Made by a program: the position numbers and the translations under genes
Notes under the pieces: generated by a model
The model's database searches: none
What the model was told of the DNA's origin: nothing
The model's input: only the letters and a program-made list of their open reading frames with translations
Assembly: GCF_010548375.1 (NCBI RefSeq)
Contig: NZ_JAAGLY010000006.1
Span: 434,001-498,000 of the forward strand
From: Streptomyces sp. SID13726
GTDB taxonomy: Bacteria; Actinomycetota; Actinomycetes; Streptomycetales; Streptomycetaceae
Length of the DNA stretch: 64,000 nt
Direction: 5' to 3'
Shown: piece by piece, positions 1 through 8,777 of the stretch
How positions within the stretch are numbered: position 1 is the stretch's first letter
How the letters are laid out: each line of letters starts with the position of its first letter

Positions 1-573
1 GCCCGGGCCCTGGTCGAGCTGGACGCCCGGCTCGGTCCCCGGGTGCCGCGCGGCCAGGACGTGCTGACGCTGCCGGAGGGCAACGACATCACCGTGCGCC
101 GGGCCGACACCGGTGACCTGGAGGCCGCGCGGGCGATGCACGACCGGTGCTCCCCGCGGACGCTCGGCATGCGGTACCACGGGCCGGTCGGTGACGCCGA
201 CCGCTATCTCAACCACCTCCTGAGTCCGCGCTTCGGCCGCACGCTCGCCGTGCAGACGGCGTCGGGGCGGATCGTGGGGCTCGGTCATCTGCTGTGGGAC
301 GGGGACGAGACCGAGGTGGCGCTGCTCGTCGAGGATGCCTGGCAGCGGCGAGGGATCGGTGCGGAGCTGCTGGAGCGGTTGGTGGGGCTGGCTGTCGAGG
401 CCGGGTGCGAGAGCGTGTACGCGGTGACCCAGTCGTCCAACACGGGGATGGTGGCGGCCATGCGCGGGCTTGAGCTGCCGCTCGACTACCAGATCGAGGA
501 GGGCACGCTGGTGATCACCGCGCGGCTCGCTCCGCAGGGCGCGAGGGGAGCCACCAGGGCCGAGGCGCCGTAG
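1..573 (+). CDS. GNAT family acetyltransferase, 5' end outside window
   Basis: The reading frame is open from the first base, so the N-terminus lies upstream and only the last 190 residues are visible. The segment from about residue 20 is a GNAT acetyltransferase fold: an ITVRRADTGDLEAARAMHDR opening, then VALLVEDAWQRRGIGAELLERL, which carries the acetyl-CoA pyrophosphate loop (R/Q-x-x-G-x-G/A, here QRRGIG). Proteins of this type acetylate small molecules or protein N-termini; the substrate cannot be told from sequence. A GTG at 43 could be read as a start, but the frame continues in coding style upstream, which favours a longer or two-domain protein. Confidence 0.8.
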   Translation, partial: ARALVELDARLGPRVPRGQDVLTLPEGNDITVRRADTGDLEAARAMHDRCSPRTLGMRYHGPVGDADRYLNHLLSPRFGRTLAVQTASGRIVGLGHLLWDGDETEVALLVEDAWQRRGIGAELLERLVGLAVEAGCESVYAVTQSSNTGMVAAMRGLELPLDYQIEEGTLVITARLAPQGARGATRAEAP

Positions 574-578
574 GGGCC

Positions 579-1739
579 CTACCGGGGCGATTCAAGTGCC
601 GTGTCCAGATCCGACCACAGATCCTCCACGTCCTCCAGGCCCACCGACAGGCGCAGCAGCCGGTCGCTCACACCGGCGTTCCTGCGGTCGCCCTCGTCCA
701 CTATGCGGTGGCTGATGGACGCCGGGTGCTGGATCAGGGTGTCCACGCTGCCCAGGCTGACCGCCGGGGTGATCAGGCGGACTCCCGCGATCACCTCGTG
801 CGGGTCGCCGGTCACCTCGAAGGCGATCATCGCGCCGCCGATGCGGGGGTAGTGGACGCGGGTGACGCGGGGGTCGGCGGCCAGGCGGTGGGCGAGTTCG
901 GCGGCGGTCGCCGAGGCGGCCCGGACTCGGACGGGGAGGGTCGACAGGCCGCGCAGAAGGAGGTAGCCGGCCAGGGGGTGCAGAACCGCTCCCGTGGCGA
1001 AGCGGATCTGTCGCAGCCGCCCGGCGAACTCCTCGTCGCAGGCGACCACTCCCGCCATCACGTCTCCGTGGCCGCCGAGGTACTTGGTGGCGCTGTGCAG
1101 GATCAGACGGGCGCCGTGTTCGGCGGGGCGTTGGAGCACCGGGGTGGCGAAGGTGTTGTCCGCGAGCAGGGGTACCGAGCCGCAGGCGTGGTCCAGGGCC
1201 CGCAGGTCGATCTCCGCGAGGGTGGGGTTGGCCGGGGACTCCACCAGGACCAGGCCGGTGTCCGGGCGCAGCGCGTCGGCGACCCCGGCCGGGTCGGTCC
1301 AGGTGACCTCCGTGCCGAGGAGACCCGCGGTCAGGAGATGGTCGCTGCATCCGTACAGGGGGCGGACGGCGACGACGTGGCGCAGGCCCAGGGAGCCCCG
1401 TACGAGAAGGACCGCGGTGAGCGCGGCCATGCCGCTGGCGAAGGCCACCGCGGACTCGGTGCCCTCCAGGCGGGCCAGGGCGGTCTCGAAGCGGGCGACG
1501 GTCGGGTTGCCGAGGCGGCCGTAGACGGGCGGACCGTCCGGTTCGGCGCCAGTCGTGGCGAAGGCGTCGATGCGGGCGGCCTCGTCGCGGCTGTCGTGGG
1601 ACGGGTAGGTCGTCGACAGGTCGATGGGCGGGGCGTGCAGTCCCTGGCGGGCGAGGTCGTCGCGGCCGGCGTGGACGGCCTCGGTGGCCAGTGCTCTGAG
1701 CGGCGTACGGGACGCGGTGGCGGTGCGCGCTGAGTCCAT
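579..1739 (-). CDS. PLP-dependent trans-sulfuration enzyme (cystathionine/methionine lyase or synthase type)
   Basis: A 386-residue Cys/Met-metabolism PLP enzyme. Visible motifs in order are VYGRLGNPT (about 72-80), the cofactor ring contact ASGMAA, ESPANPT, ADNTFATPVLQ with the PLP-nitrogen aspartate, and HSATKYLGGHGD with the Schiff-base lysine near residue 219. The family performs gamma- or beta-elimination/replacement on cysteine, homocysteine, cystathionine or methionine, and sequence alone does not separate these. The ATG at 1739 was chosen because the family N-terminus begins there; the frame is open further upstream but runs into the divergent regulator. An Lrp gene starts 60 bp away in the opposite direction, suggesting amino-acid-controlled cysteine or methionine breakdown. 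Confidence 0.88.
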   Translation of the reverse strand: MDSARTATASRTPLRALATEAVHAGRDDLARQGLHAPPIDLSTTYPSHDSRDEAARIDAFATTGAEPDGPPVYGRLGNPTVARFETALARLEGTESAVAFASGMAALTAVLLVRGSLGLRHVVAVRPLYGCSDHLLTAGLLGTEVTWTDPAGVADALRPDTGLVLVESPANPTLAEIDLRALDHACGSVPLLADNTFATPVLQRPAEHGARLILHSATKYLGGHGDVMAGVVACDEEFAGRLRQIRFATGAVLHPLAGYLLLRGLSTLPVRVRAASATAAELAHRLAADPRVTRVHYPRIGGAMIAFEVTGDPHEVIAGVRLITPAVSLGSVDTLIQHPASISHRIVDEGDRRNAGVSDRLLRLSVGLEDVEDLWSDLDTALESPR

Positions 1740-1799
1740 GTCCGCAAGGGTGAACACCGACCGGCGTTCGTGGGCGGATGCCCGTGCTACGTTCGGGCG

Positions 1800-2294
1800 A
1801 TGGCTGAATCCGTCGTACTGGATCCGGTGGACCTGCATCTGCTGCGGCTGCTTCAGAACGACGCACGGACCACCTACCGCGATCTCGCCGCGCAGGTCGG
1901 CGTCGCGCCGTCGACCTGTCTCGACCGGGTGACCCGGCTGCGCCGCTCCGGAGTCATCCTCGGTCATCAGCTGCGGCTGGATCCGGCGAAGCTCGGGCGG
2001 GGCCTTGAGGCGCTGCTGTCGGTGCAGGTCAGGCCGCATCGGCGGGAGCTGGTGGGGCCGTTCGTGGAGCGGATCCGGGCGCTGCCGGAGTCGCGGACCG
2101 TGTTCCATCTGACCGGTCCTGACGACTACCTCGTGCATGTGGCGGTGGCGGACATGGTTGATCTCCAGCGGCTGGTGCTGGACGGGTTCACGTCCCGGCG
2201 CGAGGTGGCCCGGGTGGAGACCCGGCTGATCTTCCAGCAGTGGGAGTGCGGGCCGCTGCTTCCGCCTGCCACGCCCTCAGCGGAATCGGGGTGA
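1800..2294 (+). CDS. Lrp/AsnC family transcriptional regulator
   Basis: A 164-residue Lrp-type regulator. The winged helix-turn-helix covers about residues 8-55 (LDPVDLHLLRLLQNDARTTYRDLA, then VGVAPSTCLDRVTRLRRSGVI). A RAM ligand/oligomer domain follows from about 65. ATG 1800 gives the standard family N-terminus; the in-frame GTG at 1770 would add ten unrelated residues. It is divergent from the trans-sulfuration enzyme at 579-1739. Lrp proteins usually act on the adjacent gene, so autoregulation plus control of that enzyme in response to an amino acid is the simplest inference. A weak GAAC-N10-GTTC dyad (1752-1769) sits between the two starts. Confidence 0.9.
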   Translation: MAESVVLDPVDLHLLRLLQNDARTTYRDLAAQVGVAPSTCLDRVTRLRRSGVILGHQLRLDPAKLGRGLEALLSVQVRPHRRELVGPFVERIRALPESRTVFHLTGPDDYLVHVAVADMVDLQRLVLDGFTSRREVARVETRLIFQQWECGPLLPPATPSAESG

Positions 2295-2326
2295 CGTGCG
2301 CGGGGCCGCGTATGAGGATGGACCGC

Positions 2327-4018
2327 ATGTCTGAGACCCAGATCCCGCTGCCCCGTCAGGTCGCCGACGCCTACGTCGACGAGCTCATCGCCCTCGATCC
2401 GGTCACCGGTACCTATCTCGGTGTGAAGGAGAGTTCGAGCAGGCTCCCCGACACCTCGCCGGCGGGCCAGGAGGCGCTCGCGGAGCTCTCGCGGGCCACC
2501 CTCGCCAAGCTCGACGAGGCCGAGCGGCAGCCCGGCGCGGACAGTGACATCGAGCGCCGGTGCGGCCGGCTGCTCCGGGAGCGGCTGACGGCCGAACTCG
2601 CCGTGCACGAGGCCGACGAGGGGCTGCGCGCGGTCGGCAACATGGCCACGGCCGCGCACTCGATCCGCGAGATCTTCACCGTCACCCCGACACAGACCGA
2701 CGAGGACTGGGCGGCGATCGCCGAGCGGCTGCGTGCCGTGCCCACGGCGTACGCGGGCTACCGCGAGTCCCTCGCGCTCGGTCTGGAGCGCAAGCTGTAC
2801 GCGGCACCGCGGCCGACCGCCACCTTCGTCGAGCAGCTCACCGAGTGGGCCGACACCGACGGCAACGGCCGGGGCTGGTTCGAGGAGTTCGCCTCGGCGG
2901 GCCCCGAGGCGCTGCGCGCGGAGCTGGACGAGGCCGCCCGTACCGCGACCGCCGCCGTGGTGGAGCTGCGGGACTGGATGCGGGACGTGTACGCGCCGAC
3001 GATCGAGGGCGCGTCGAACACGGTGGGCCGCGAGCGGTACGCCCGCTGGTCGCGCTACTTCAACGGCACGGACCTCGACCTCGACGAGGCGTACGCGTAC
3101 GGCTGGTCCGAGTACCACCGCCTCCTCGGCGAGATGCAGCAGGAGGCCGAGAAGATCCTTCCCGGCGCCGAGACTCCGTGGGTGGCGCTCGCCCACCTCG
3201 ACGAGCACGGCAAGCACATCGAGGGTGTCGACGAGGTCCGCGACTGGCTCCAGGGGCTGATGGACCAGGCGATCGACGCGCTCGACGGCACGCATTTCGA
3301 ACTCGCCGAGCGGGTGCGGAAGGTGGAGTCGTGCATCGCCCCGCCCGGCGGCGCGGCGGCCCCGTACTACACGGCCCCGTCGGAGGACTTCTCGCGCCCG
3401 GGCCGTACCTGGCTGCCGACGATGGGGCAGACGCGTTTCCCGGTCTACGACCTCGTCTCGACCTGGTACCACGAGGGCGTGCCGGGGCATCACCTCCAGC
3501 TCGCGCAGTGGGCGCACGTCGCCGGGAGCCTGTCCCGCTACCAGGCCTCGGTGGGCGGGGTGAGCGCCAACGCCGAGGGCTGGGCGCTGTACGCGGAGCG
3601 GCTGATGGACGAGCTGGGCTTCCTCACGGACGCGGAGCAGCGGCTCGGGTATCTCGACGCGCAGATGATGCGGGCGGCCCGGGTCATCGTCGACATCGGC
3701 ATGCACCTGGAGCTGGAGATCCCGGCGGACTCGCCCTTCCACCCGGGTGAGCGCTGGACGCCCGAGCTGGCGCAGGAGTTCTTCGGCGCGCACAGCAGCC
3801 GTCCGGCGGACTTCGTGGAGAGCGAGCTGACCCGCTACCTCACGATCCCCGGCCAGGCGATCGGCTACAAGCTCGGTGAGCGGGCCTGGCTGCTGGGCCG
3901 CGAGAAGGCCCGGGAGCGGCACGGCGAGGCGTTCGACCTCAAGGCGTGGCACATGGCGGCGCTGTCGCAGGGGTCGCTGGGTCTCGACGACCTGGTGGAC
4001 GAGCTGTCGCAGCTCTGA
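2327..4018 (+). CDS. DUF885 family protein (putative metallopeptidase-like)
   Basis: A 563-residue DUF885 protein, full length for the family. The hallmark HEGVPGHH segment lies in the C-terminal half at about residue 385 and is followed by EGWALYAERLMDE. Together they resemble a zinc site, with histidines from the first block and a glutamate from the second. A further conserved block is PGQAIGYKLGERAWL. There is no signal peptide, so the protein is probably cytoplasmic. ATG 2327 is preferred over 2312 and 2318 because GAGGAT lies 8 bp upstream. Substrates of the family are poorly known; a peptidase role is inferred only from the zinc-site resemblance. Confidence 0.88.
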   Translation: MSETQIPLPRQVADAYVDELIALDPVTGTYLGVKESSSRLPDTSPAGQEALAELSRATLAKLDEAERQPGADSDIERRCGRLLRERLTAELAVHEADEGLRAVGNMATAAHSIREIFTVTPTQTDEDWAAIAERLRAVPTAYAGYRESLALGLERKLYAAPRPTATFVEQLTEWADTDGNGRGWFEEFASAGPEALRAELDEAARTATAAVVELRDWMRDVYAPTIEGASNTVGRERYARWSRYFNGTDLDLDEAYAYGWSEYHRLLGEMQQEAEKILPGAETPWVALAHLDEHGKHIEGVDEVRDWLQGLMDQAIDALDGTHFELAERVRKVESCIAPPGGAAAPYYTAPSEDFSRPGRTWLPTMGQTRFPVYDLVSTWYHEGVPGHHLQLAQWAHVAGSLSRYQASVGGVSANAEGWALYAERLMDELGFLTDAEQRLGYLDAQMMRAARVIVDIGMHLELEIPADSPFHPGERWTPELAQEFFGAHSSRPADFVESELTRYLTIPGQAIGYKLGERAWLLGREKARERHGEAFDLKAWHMAALSQGSLGLDDLVDELSQL

Positions 4019-4026
4019 CCCGTTGA

Positions 4027-4069
4027 GGGCGGTACCGGACGGCGCGGAGCGTGTCATCCGGTACCGCCC
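4027..4069 (+). terminator. 13-bp perfect inverted repeat after the DUF885 gene
   Basis: GGGCGGTACCGGA at 4027-4039 and its exact reverse complement at 4057-4069 enclose a 17-nt loop, starting 9 bp after the DUF885 stop codon. The stem is strong but has no T-run, which is normal for streptomycete terminators. The right arm also belongs to the first copy of a tandem repeat. Confidence 0.55.
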
Positions 4070-4160
4070 CCGGTGGTGCGGCGGGATCGTGTCGTCCGGT
4101 ACCGCCCTCGGTCGTGCGGCACGGATCGCTTCGCCCGGCGCCGCCCCCGGTCGCGCCCGT
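4050..4160. repeat. 38-39 bp imperfect tandem repeat, about three copies
   Basis: Units begin at 4050, 4088 and 4127 and share the core TCCGGTACCGCC(C/T)CGGT followed by a GTGCGG-rich tail. The third copy is diverged (CCCGGCGCCGCCCCCGGTCG). The repeat fills the spacer between two convergent genes (DUF885 and Imm21). Confidence 0.7.
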
Positions 4161-4168
4161 GAACGCCC

Positions 4169-4684
4169 TCAGTCCGGCAGCCGCCGCAACTGCACCAGCC
4201 CCAGCCAGGTCTCCGGCCCGGGCCGTACGTTGGCCGCGCGTACCGTGTACCGGCCCGGGGCCAGGGAGACCTTCAAGTGGTCGGTGTTCACCGAGTCGTT
4301 GCCGGGCCAGGCCGCGTCGAAGAGGACGACCGGGCCGGGTACCGACCAGCTCACCTCGGTCTCCCAGGCGGCCGTCGCGAGGGCAGCGGGCACCTCGGCG
4401 AGGAGTTCGTCCTCGGAGTCGGCGGCGCACCACCGTACGAAAGTGTCGTGGTCGGGGAGGTAGGCGGTCGAGGCGGGCTCGTCCCCGAGGACCAGGGCCG
4501 CGGCGTCGCCGACGGGCAACAGGCCGACACAGCCGTCGACTTCACAGGCCCGGTCGTAGTCGGAGGCCGTCTCGTCGCCGTCGGCGCCCGCCCAGAACGG
4601 CAGCACCGTCTCCGGTACCGCTATGAGCGGCCCGCCGCCCGATTCCACCCACTCCACCGCGCCCGGCTCCGCGTATCGCACCAT
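4169..4684 (-). CDS. Immunity protein of the Imm21 family
   Basis: A 171-residue soluble protein. It matches the Imm21 pattern from memory: an N-terminal VEWVESGGGPLIAVP, then SDYDRACEVDGCVGLLPVG, then LVLGDEPASTAYLP, and a C-terminal region with WSVPGPVVLFDAAWPG. Imm21 proteins are immunity partners of polymorphic or contact-dependent toxins. No toxin gene is recognisable nearby: the flanks are a DUF885 peptidase-like gene and a rhodanese. ATG 4684 is chosen because the conserved family start (VRYAEPGAVEWVE) begins right after it; the frame continues 15 residues upstream without similarity. Confidence 0.75.
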   Translation of the reverse strand: MVRYAEPGAVEWVESGGGPLIAVPETVLPFWAGADGDETASDYDRACEVDGCVGLLPVGDAAALVLGDEPASTAYLPDHDTFVRWCAADSEDELLAEVPAALATAAWETEVSWSVPGPVVLFDAAWPGNDSVNTDHLKVSLAPGRYTVRAANVRPGPETWLGLVQLRRLPD

Positions 4685-4754
4685 GGGCCAGAACCTACAC
4701 GCACCGGAACCCCGAGGTTGCACCTGCACAGGAACCCAGCCGGAATCACGGGGT

Positions 4755-5240
4755 TCAGCAGCCGCAGTCCGCGGAGTCGGCCGGCGCGGTCAACTCGTCG
4801 GCGGTACGCCGCTCCCGGCCCTCCCAGGTCACGAACTCGAAGCCCTCACGCACCCAGTACTCGAAGCCGCCGAGCATCTCCTTGACCTGGTAGCCGAGTT
4901 CGGCGAGGGCGAGCGCGGCCCGGGTGGCGCCGTTGCAGCCCGGGCCCCAGCAGTACGTCACCACCGGCACGGACCGGTCGAGGAGCTGTTCGGCCTGCTC
5001 GGCGATGAGCGCGGTGGGCAGGTGGACCGCGCCGGGGACGTGGCCCTGGTCCCAGGCGGCGGTGGAGCGGGAGTCGAGGACGACGAAGCCGGGCTCGGCA
5101 TCGGCGGTGAGCGCGGCGGCGACGTCGGAGACGTCCGCGTGGAAGACCAGACTGGCGCGGAAGTAGGCGGCGGCCTCGGCCGGGGAGGCGGGGGCGACGC
5201 GCAGGACGGGGTTCGCGGTGCGGGTCTCGGTGGTCGTCAT
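4755..5240 (-). CDS. Rhodanese-like sulfurtransferase domain protein
   Basis: A 161-residue single-domain rhodanese. Blocks visible are FVVLDSRSTAAWDQGHVPGAVHLP (about 55-80), the active-site loop YCWGPGCNGATRAA with a cysteine at the rhodanese position, and the C-terminal LGGFEYWVREGFEF. The protein ends in CGC, giving extra cysteines at the tail. The loop CWGPGCNG is longer than the usual six-residue CxxxxR loop. It is divergent from an Lrp regulator 94 bp away, parallel to the other Lrp/sulfur-enzyme pair at 579-2294. It probably handles sulfane sulfur from cysteine breakdown; that link is inferred from context. Confidence 0.85.
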   Translation of the reverse strand: MTTTETRTANPVLRVAPASPAEAAAYFRASLVFHADVSDVAAALTADAEPGFVVLDSRSTAAWDQGHVPGAVHLPTALIAEQAEQLLDRSVPVVTYCWGPGCNGATRAALALAELGYQVKEMLGGFEYWVREGFEFVTWEGRERRTADELTAPADSADCGC

Positions 5241-5276
5241 GGCAGGAAATCTACGGTCGGACAGGCCGGGCCTGAA

Positions 5277-5319
5277 GGGGGATTCCACGGCACTCGTCTT
5301 GCCGGGCCGGGGATTCCCC
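5277..5319. promoter_or_regulatory. Putative Lrp operator: repeated GGGGATTCC in the rhodanese/lrp spacer
   Basis: GGGGATTCC occurs at 5278-5286 and again at 5309-5317, where it forms a perfect 11-bp palindrome GGGGATTCCCC (5309-5319). The copies are 31 bp apart, close to three helical turns, in the 94-bp region between two divergent starts. Confidence 0.4.
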
Positions 5320-5334
5320 TGCTATTTCTCAGCC

Positions 5335-5781
5335 ATGACCGCGTATTCCCCGGACGCCACCGACTGGCGCATCCTCGACGTCCTCCAGCGGGAGGGCCGG
5401 GCCAGTTTCGCCGAGCTCGCCCGCGCCGTCTCGATGTCCGCGAGCGCGGTCACCGAGCGGGTGCGGCGGCTGGAGGAGGCGGGGGTCATCCAGGGGTACG
5501 CCGCCGTCGTGGACCCGGACCGGCTGGGGCTGCCGATCCTGGCGTTCGTCCGCCTCAGGTACCCCAACGGCAACTACAAGCCCTTCCACGACCTCGTCGC
5601 CGTGACGCCCGAGATCCTGGAGGCGCATCATGTGACCGGCGACGACTGCTTCGTCATCAAGGTCGCCGCCCGCTCGATGCGCCACCTGGAGGAGGTGTCC
5701 GGGAAGATCGGCGCGCTGGGCTCGGTGACCACCAGCGTCGTCTACTCCTCGCCGCTCCCCCGACGCCCCCTCGGCCGCTGA
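5335..5781 (+). CDS. Lrp/AsnC family transcriptional regulator
   Basis: A 148-residue Lrp-family protein. The HTH is at about 7-52 (DWRILDVLQREGRASFAELA, MSASAVTERVRRLEEAGVI), then a RAM domain (FVRLRYPNGNYKPF, HHVTGDDCFVIKVAARSMRHLE). ATG 5335 gives the canonical start; upstream in-frame codons would overlap the divergent rhodanese start. It probably represses or activates the neighbouring rhodanese gene. Its stop lies 2 bp from the convergent stop of sbcC. Confidence 0.9.
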   Translation: MTAYSPDATDWRILDVLQREGRASFAELARAVSMSASAVTERVRRLEEAGVIQGYAAVVDPDRLGLPILAFVRLRYPNGNYKPFHDLVAVTPEILEAHHVTGDDCFVIKVAARSMRHLEEVSGKIGALGSVTTSVVYSSPLPRRPLGR

Positions 5782-5783
5782 CG

Positions 5784-8777
5784 TCAGCCGCCGCCCCGCT
5801 GTCTCAGCACCGACCCCGACCGGCCCTTCACCACCTCCAACTGCGCGTGGATGCGCCGGCGCAGGTCGGCCACATGGCTCACGATGCCGACGCTGCGGTC
5901 GCGCTCGCGCAGTGAGTCCAGGACGTCGAGGACCTCGTCCAGGGTCTGGTCGTCGAGGCTGCCGAAGCCCTCGTCGATGAAGAGCGTGTCGAGCCGGACC
6001 CCGCCGGCCTCGTCCGTCACGACGTCCGCGAGGCCCAGCGCGAGGGCGAGGGAGGCGAAGAAGGTCTCGCCGCCGGACAGGGTTGCGGTGTCGCGCTCCC
6101 GGCCGGTCCAGGCGTCGACGACATGCAGCCCGAGGCCGCTGCGCCCGCGTCCGGTGCGGTCGTCGGAGTGGACGAGGGTGTAGCGGCCGGACGACATCCG
6201 CTGGAGCCGGACGGTCGCGGCGGCGGCCACCTGTTCCAGGCGGGCCGCGAGCACATAGGACTCCAGGCGCATCTTGCGTTCGTTGTCCGCGGAGGTGCCC
6301 GCGGCGAGCGCGGACAGCCGGGCCACCCGGTCGTACTCCTCCCGCAGGGGAGCCAGTCGCCGTACGCCGGTGGCCGCGCGGTCGGAGAGGCGGTCGAGTT
6401 CGGCGCAGCGCCGGGTGGCCGCGTCGCGCGCGGAGGCGGCCTCGCGGACCCGGCGGCCCGCGTCGCCTGCGACCCGTTCCGCCTCGGGGACGTCGGCGGG
6501 CGGCTGCTGGGCGGCCTCGGCGGTGTCGGTCTCGGCCAGGACGGCGCGGACGGCGGCCTCCTCCGATTGCCAGGCGTCGAGCCGGTGCTGGAGGTCGCGG
6601 TGCGCGGCCTCGTCGAGGAGGGCCTCGGCCGCGGACTGCGGGGTGTCGAAGCCGGCCCGGAAGGCGGCGTCGGCGAGCCGGGCGTCGGCGTCCTTGAGCC
6701 GCTGGGCGGTGTCCTCGGCCACGCGCGCGCTGTCGGCGGCGGCGGTGAGCAGCGCGGCCCGCCGCTCCAGCTGTGCGACGCGCGCGGCGACGCTGTCTGC
6801 GGTACCGCGAGCCTCGGTCAACTCCGCTTCCAGCGCGGTCCGTTCCCGGTCCAGCGCGTCTCTGCGGGCGCCCCGGGAGGCGGTGCGTACGGCGGCCTCC
6901 TGCTGGGCGGCGAGGCGCCGCTCGCGCTCCCGCTCGGCCTGCCGCAGCTGTTCCGTGGCGGTGTGCAGGGCCGAGGCGAGACCGCGGACCTGCGTGTACT
7001 CGTGCTCCAACTCATCGACTTGGCGGGTGAGTTCCTCGGTGGACGTGTCTCCGGCCTCGCCCTGGGCGGCGGCCAGCGCGCGCTGTACGAAGCCGAGTCG
7101 CCGTTCGGCCTCGGCCCGCCGTTCGTCGGCGCGCTGCGAGGTGGCGAGCGCGCGCTCCTCGGTCTCCCGGCCGACGTGCCCGGCGTCCTTGCGGGCGGGC
7201 GCCGGGTGCTCGGTGGCGCCGCAGACCGCACAGGGCTCGCCGTCGGTGAGCTGCGCGGCCAGTTCGGCGGCGATGCCGTTCAGCCGCTTCTCCTTGACGT
7301 CCAGCCACTCCGCGCGGGCCTTGAGGGCGTGGTCGGTCGCGTCGATGACCTGCTGCTGGGCGTCGTCGGTGTCCCGGGCGAACTCGTCGCGCTGACGTGC
7401 GGCGGCGAGCCGCCTGCGGGCGGGGTCCCGCTGGACGTCGAGCTGTTCGGCGCGAGTGGCCGCGCCCTGGGCGGACTCGACGTCCTGCTGGAGCCCGGTG
7501 CGGACGTCGTCCCACCCGGCCAGCCAGGACTCGGCCTCCTGGAGGACGTCCTCGTCGGACCGCTCCTCCTGCTCCAGCTCGCGGCGCTCCACCAGGAGTC
7601 GGGCCAGCTTCTGCTCGGCGCGCCGGGCCGCGTCCAGTCCGCCCAGCTCCTCGGCGGCCCGGCGTGCGGCGGTGGCGAGTCCGGCGGCACCGGCCCCCGC
7701 GAAGGTCTCCGGCAGCGTACCGCGCGCGTGTGTCTCCGCCGCGGCCGCCCGCCGGTGCTCGGCCTCGGCCGCCTCGCGCAGTTCCAGCGCGGGCGCCACC
7801 GCCTCCGCCTTGCGGGCCCGCTCCATCCGGGCCAGCGCCCGGTGGTAGTTGTCGGAGCGCTCTTCCAGCAGTGCGGCACGCTCGCGTGCCTGCGTGAACC
7901 GCCTTTGCAGCCGGTCGACTTCGCGTACGTCGGCCAGGGCGCGCTCGGCCGCGGCCTGGGCGGACTCGGCGGCCAGGAGCCCGCAGTGGGCGATCGTCGC
8001 CTGTTCACGGGCGGTGCCGCGGGCGACGGCGGCCGCGCTCAGGACGGCCTCGGCCAGGCCTGGTTCACCGGGCGCCAGCTCGGGCAGTTCCATGGCGTCC
8101 CCGGCGGCCTGCTGCATGCGGTGCGCGTCGGCCAGCAGCTCGGCGTCCCCCTCGCGCACCTGTGCCTCGGCAGCGCGGCGGCGCTCGGCGAGCCGCTTCT
8201 CGACCTCGGCGAAGCGGTGGGTGTCGAAGAGCCGGCCCAGCAGCTTGCCGCGCGCCTCGGCGTCGGCCCGCAGGAAGCGCGCGAAGTCGCCCTGGGGCAA
8301 CAGCACGACCTGACAGAACTGTTCGCGGCTCATGCCGAGCAGCTGGGTGATCTCCTCGCCGATCTCCTGGTGGGACCGGCTCAGGTCCTTCCAGGCCGCG
8401 CCGACCGGGTCGTACTCGCGCAGCCAGCTCTGCGCCTTGTCCAAAGTCGTGCCGGCGCCGCGCTTCTTGGGGCGCTCCCACGGGGGTTGCCGGGTGATCT
8501 CCAACCGGCGTCCCGCGACGGTCAGTTCGAGGCGGATCTCCGTGCGGGTGCCGAAAGCCGCGTGGTCGCTCCGCAGTGCCGTCCCCTGGCCGCTCTGCCG
8601 GGCGCCGGGCACGGAGCCGTACAGGGCGTAGCAGACGGCGTCGAGCACGGAGGTCTTTCCGGCGCCCGTCGGTCCGTGCAGCAGGAACAGCCCGGCGGCC
8701 GACAGCTCGTCGAAGTCGACCGTCTGGGAGCCGCCGAACGGTCCGAACGCGGTGATGTCCAGCCGGTGCAGCCTCAC
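5784..8777 (-). CDS. sbcC: SbcC, SMC-like ATPase subunit of the SbcCD nuclease
   Basis: A 997-residue Rad50/SbcC protein. The Walker A motif GPTGAGKTS is at residues 35-43. Long heptad-rich arms run to a CAVC zinc hook near residue 517, then return to an LSGGETFF signature near 900 and a Walker B block (LDTLFIDEGFGSLD) near 930. With SbcD it forms an ATP-dependent complex that opens hairpins and processes DNA ends. Its ATG overlaps the sbcD stop by 4 bp (ATGA), so the two are translationally coupled. The length is normal for actinobacterial SbcC. Confidence 0.95.
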   Translation of the reverse strand: MRLHRLDITAFGPFGGSQTVDFDELSAAGLFLLHGPTGAGKTSVLDAVCYALYGSVPGARQSGQGTALRSDHAAFGTRTEIRLELTVAGRRLEITRQPPWERPKKRGAGTTLDKAQSWLREYDPVGAAWKDLSRSHQEIGEEITQLLGMSREQFCQVVLLPQGDFARFLRADAEARGKLLGRLFDTHRFAEVEKRLAERRRAAEAQVREGDAELLADAHRMQQAAGDAMELPELAPGEPGLAEAVLSAAAVARGTAREQATIAHCGLLAAESAQAAAERALADVREVDRLQRRFTQARERAALLEERSDNYHRALARMERARKAEAVAPALELREAAEAEHRRAAAAETHARGTLPETFAGAGAAGLATAARRAAEELGGLDAARRAEQKLARLLVERRELEQEERSDEDVLQEAESWLAGWDDVRTGLQQDVESAQGAATRAEQLDVQRDPARRRLAAARQRDEFARDTDDAQQQVIDATDHALKARAEWLDVKEKRLNGIAAELAAQLTDGEPCAVCGATEHPAPARKDAGHVGRETEERALATSQRADERRAEAERRLGFVQRALAAAQGEAGDTSTEELTRQVDELEHEYTQVRGLASALHTATEQLRQAERERERRLAAQQEAAVRTASRGARRDALDRERTALEAELTEARGTADSVAARVAQLERRAALLTAAADSARVAEDTAQRLKDADARLADAAFRAGFDTPQSAAEALLDEAAHRDLQHRLDAWQSEEAAVRAVLAETDTAEAAQQPPADVPEAERVAGDAGRRVREAASARDAATRRCAELDRLSDRAATGVRRLAPLREEYDRVARLSALAAGTSADNERKMRLESYVLAARLEQVAAAATVRLQRMSSGRYTLVHSDDRTGRGRSGLGLHVVDAWTGRERDTATLSGGETFFASLALALGLADVVTDEAGGVRLDTLFIDEGFGSLDDQTLDEVLDVLDSLRERDRSVGIVSHVADLRRRIHAQLEVVKGRSGSVLRQRGGG

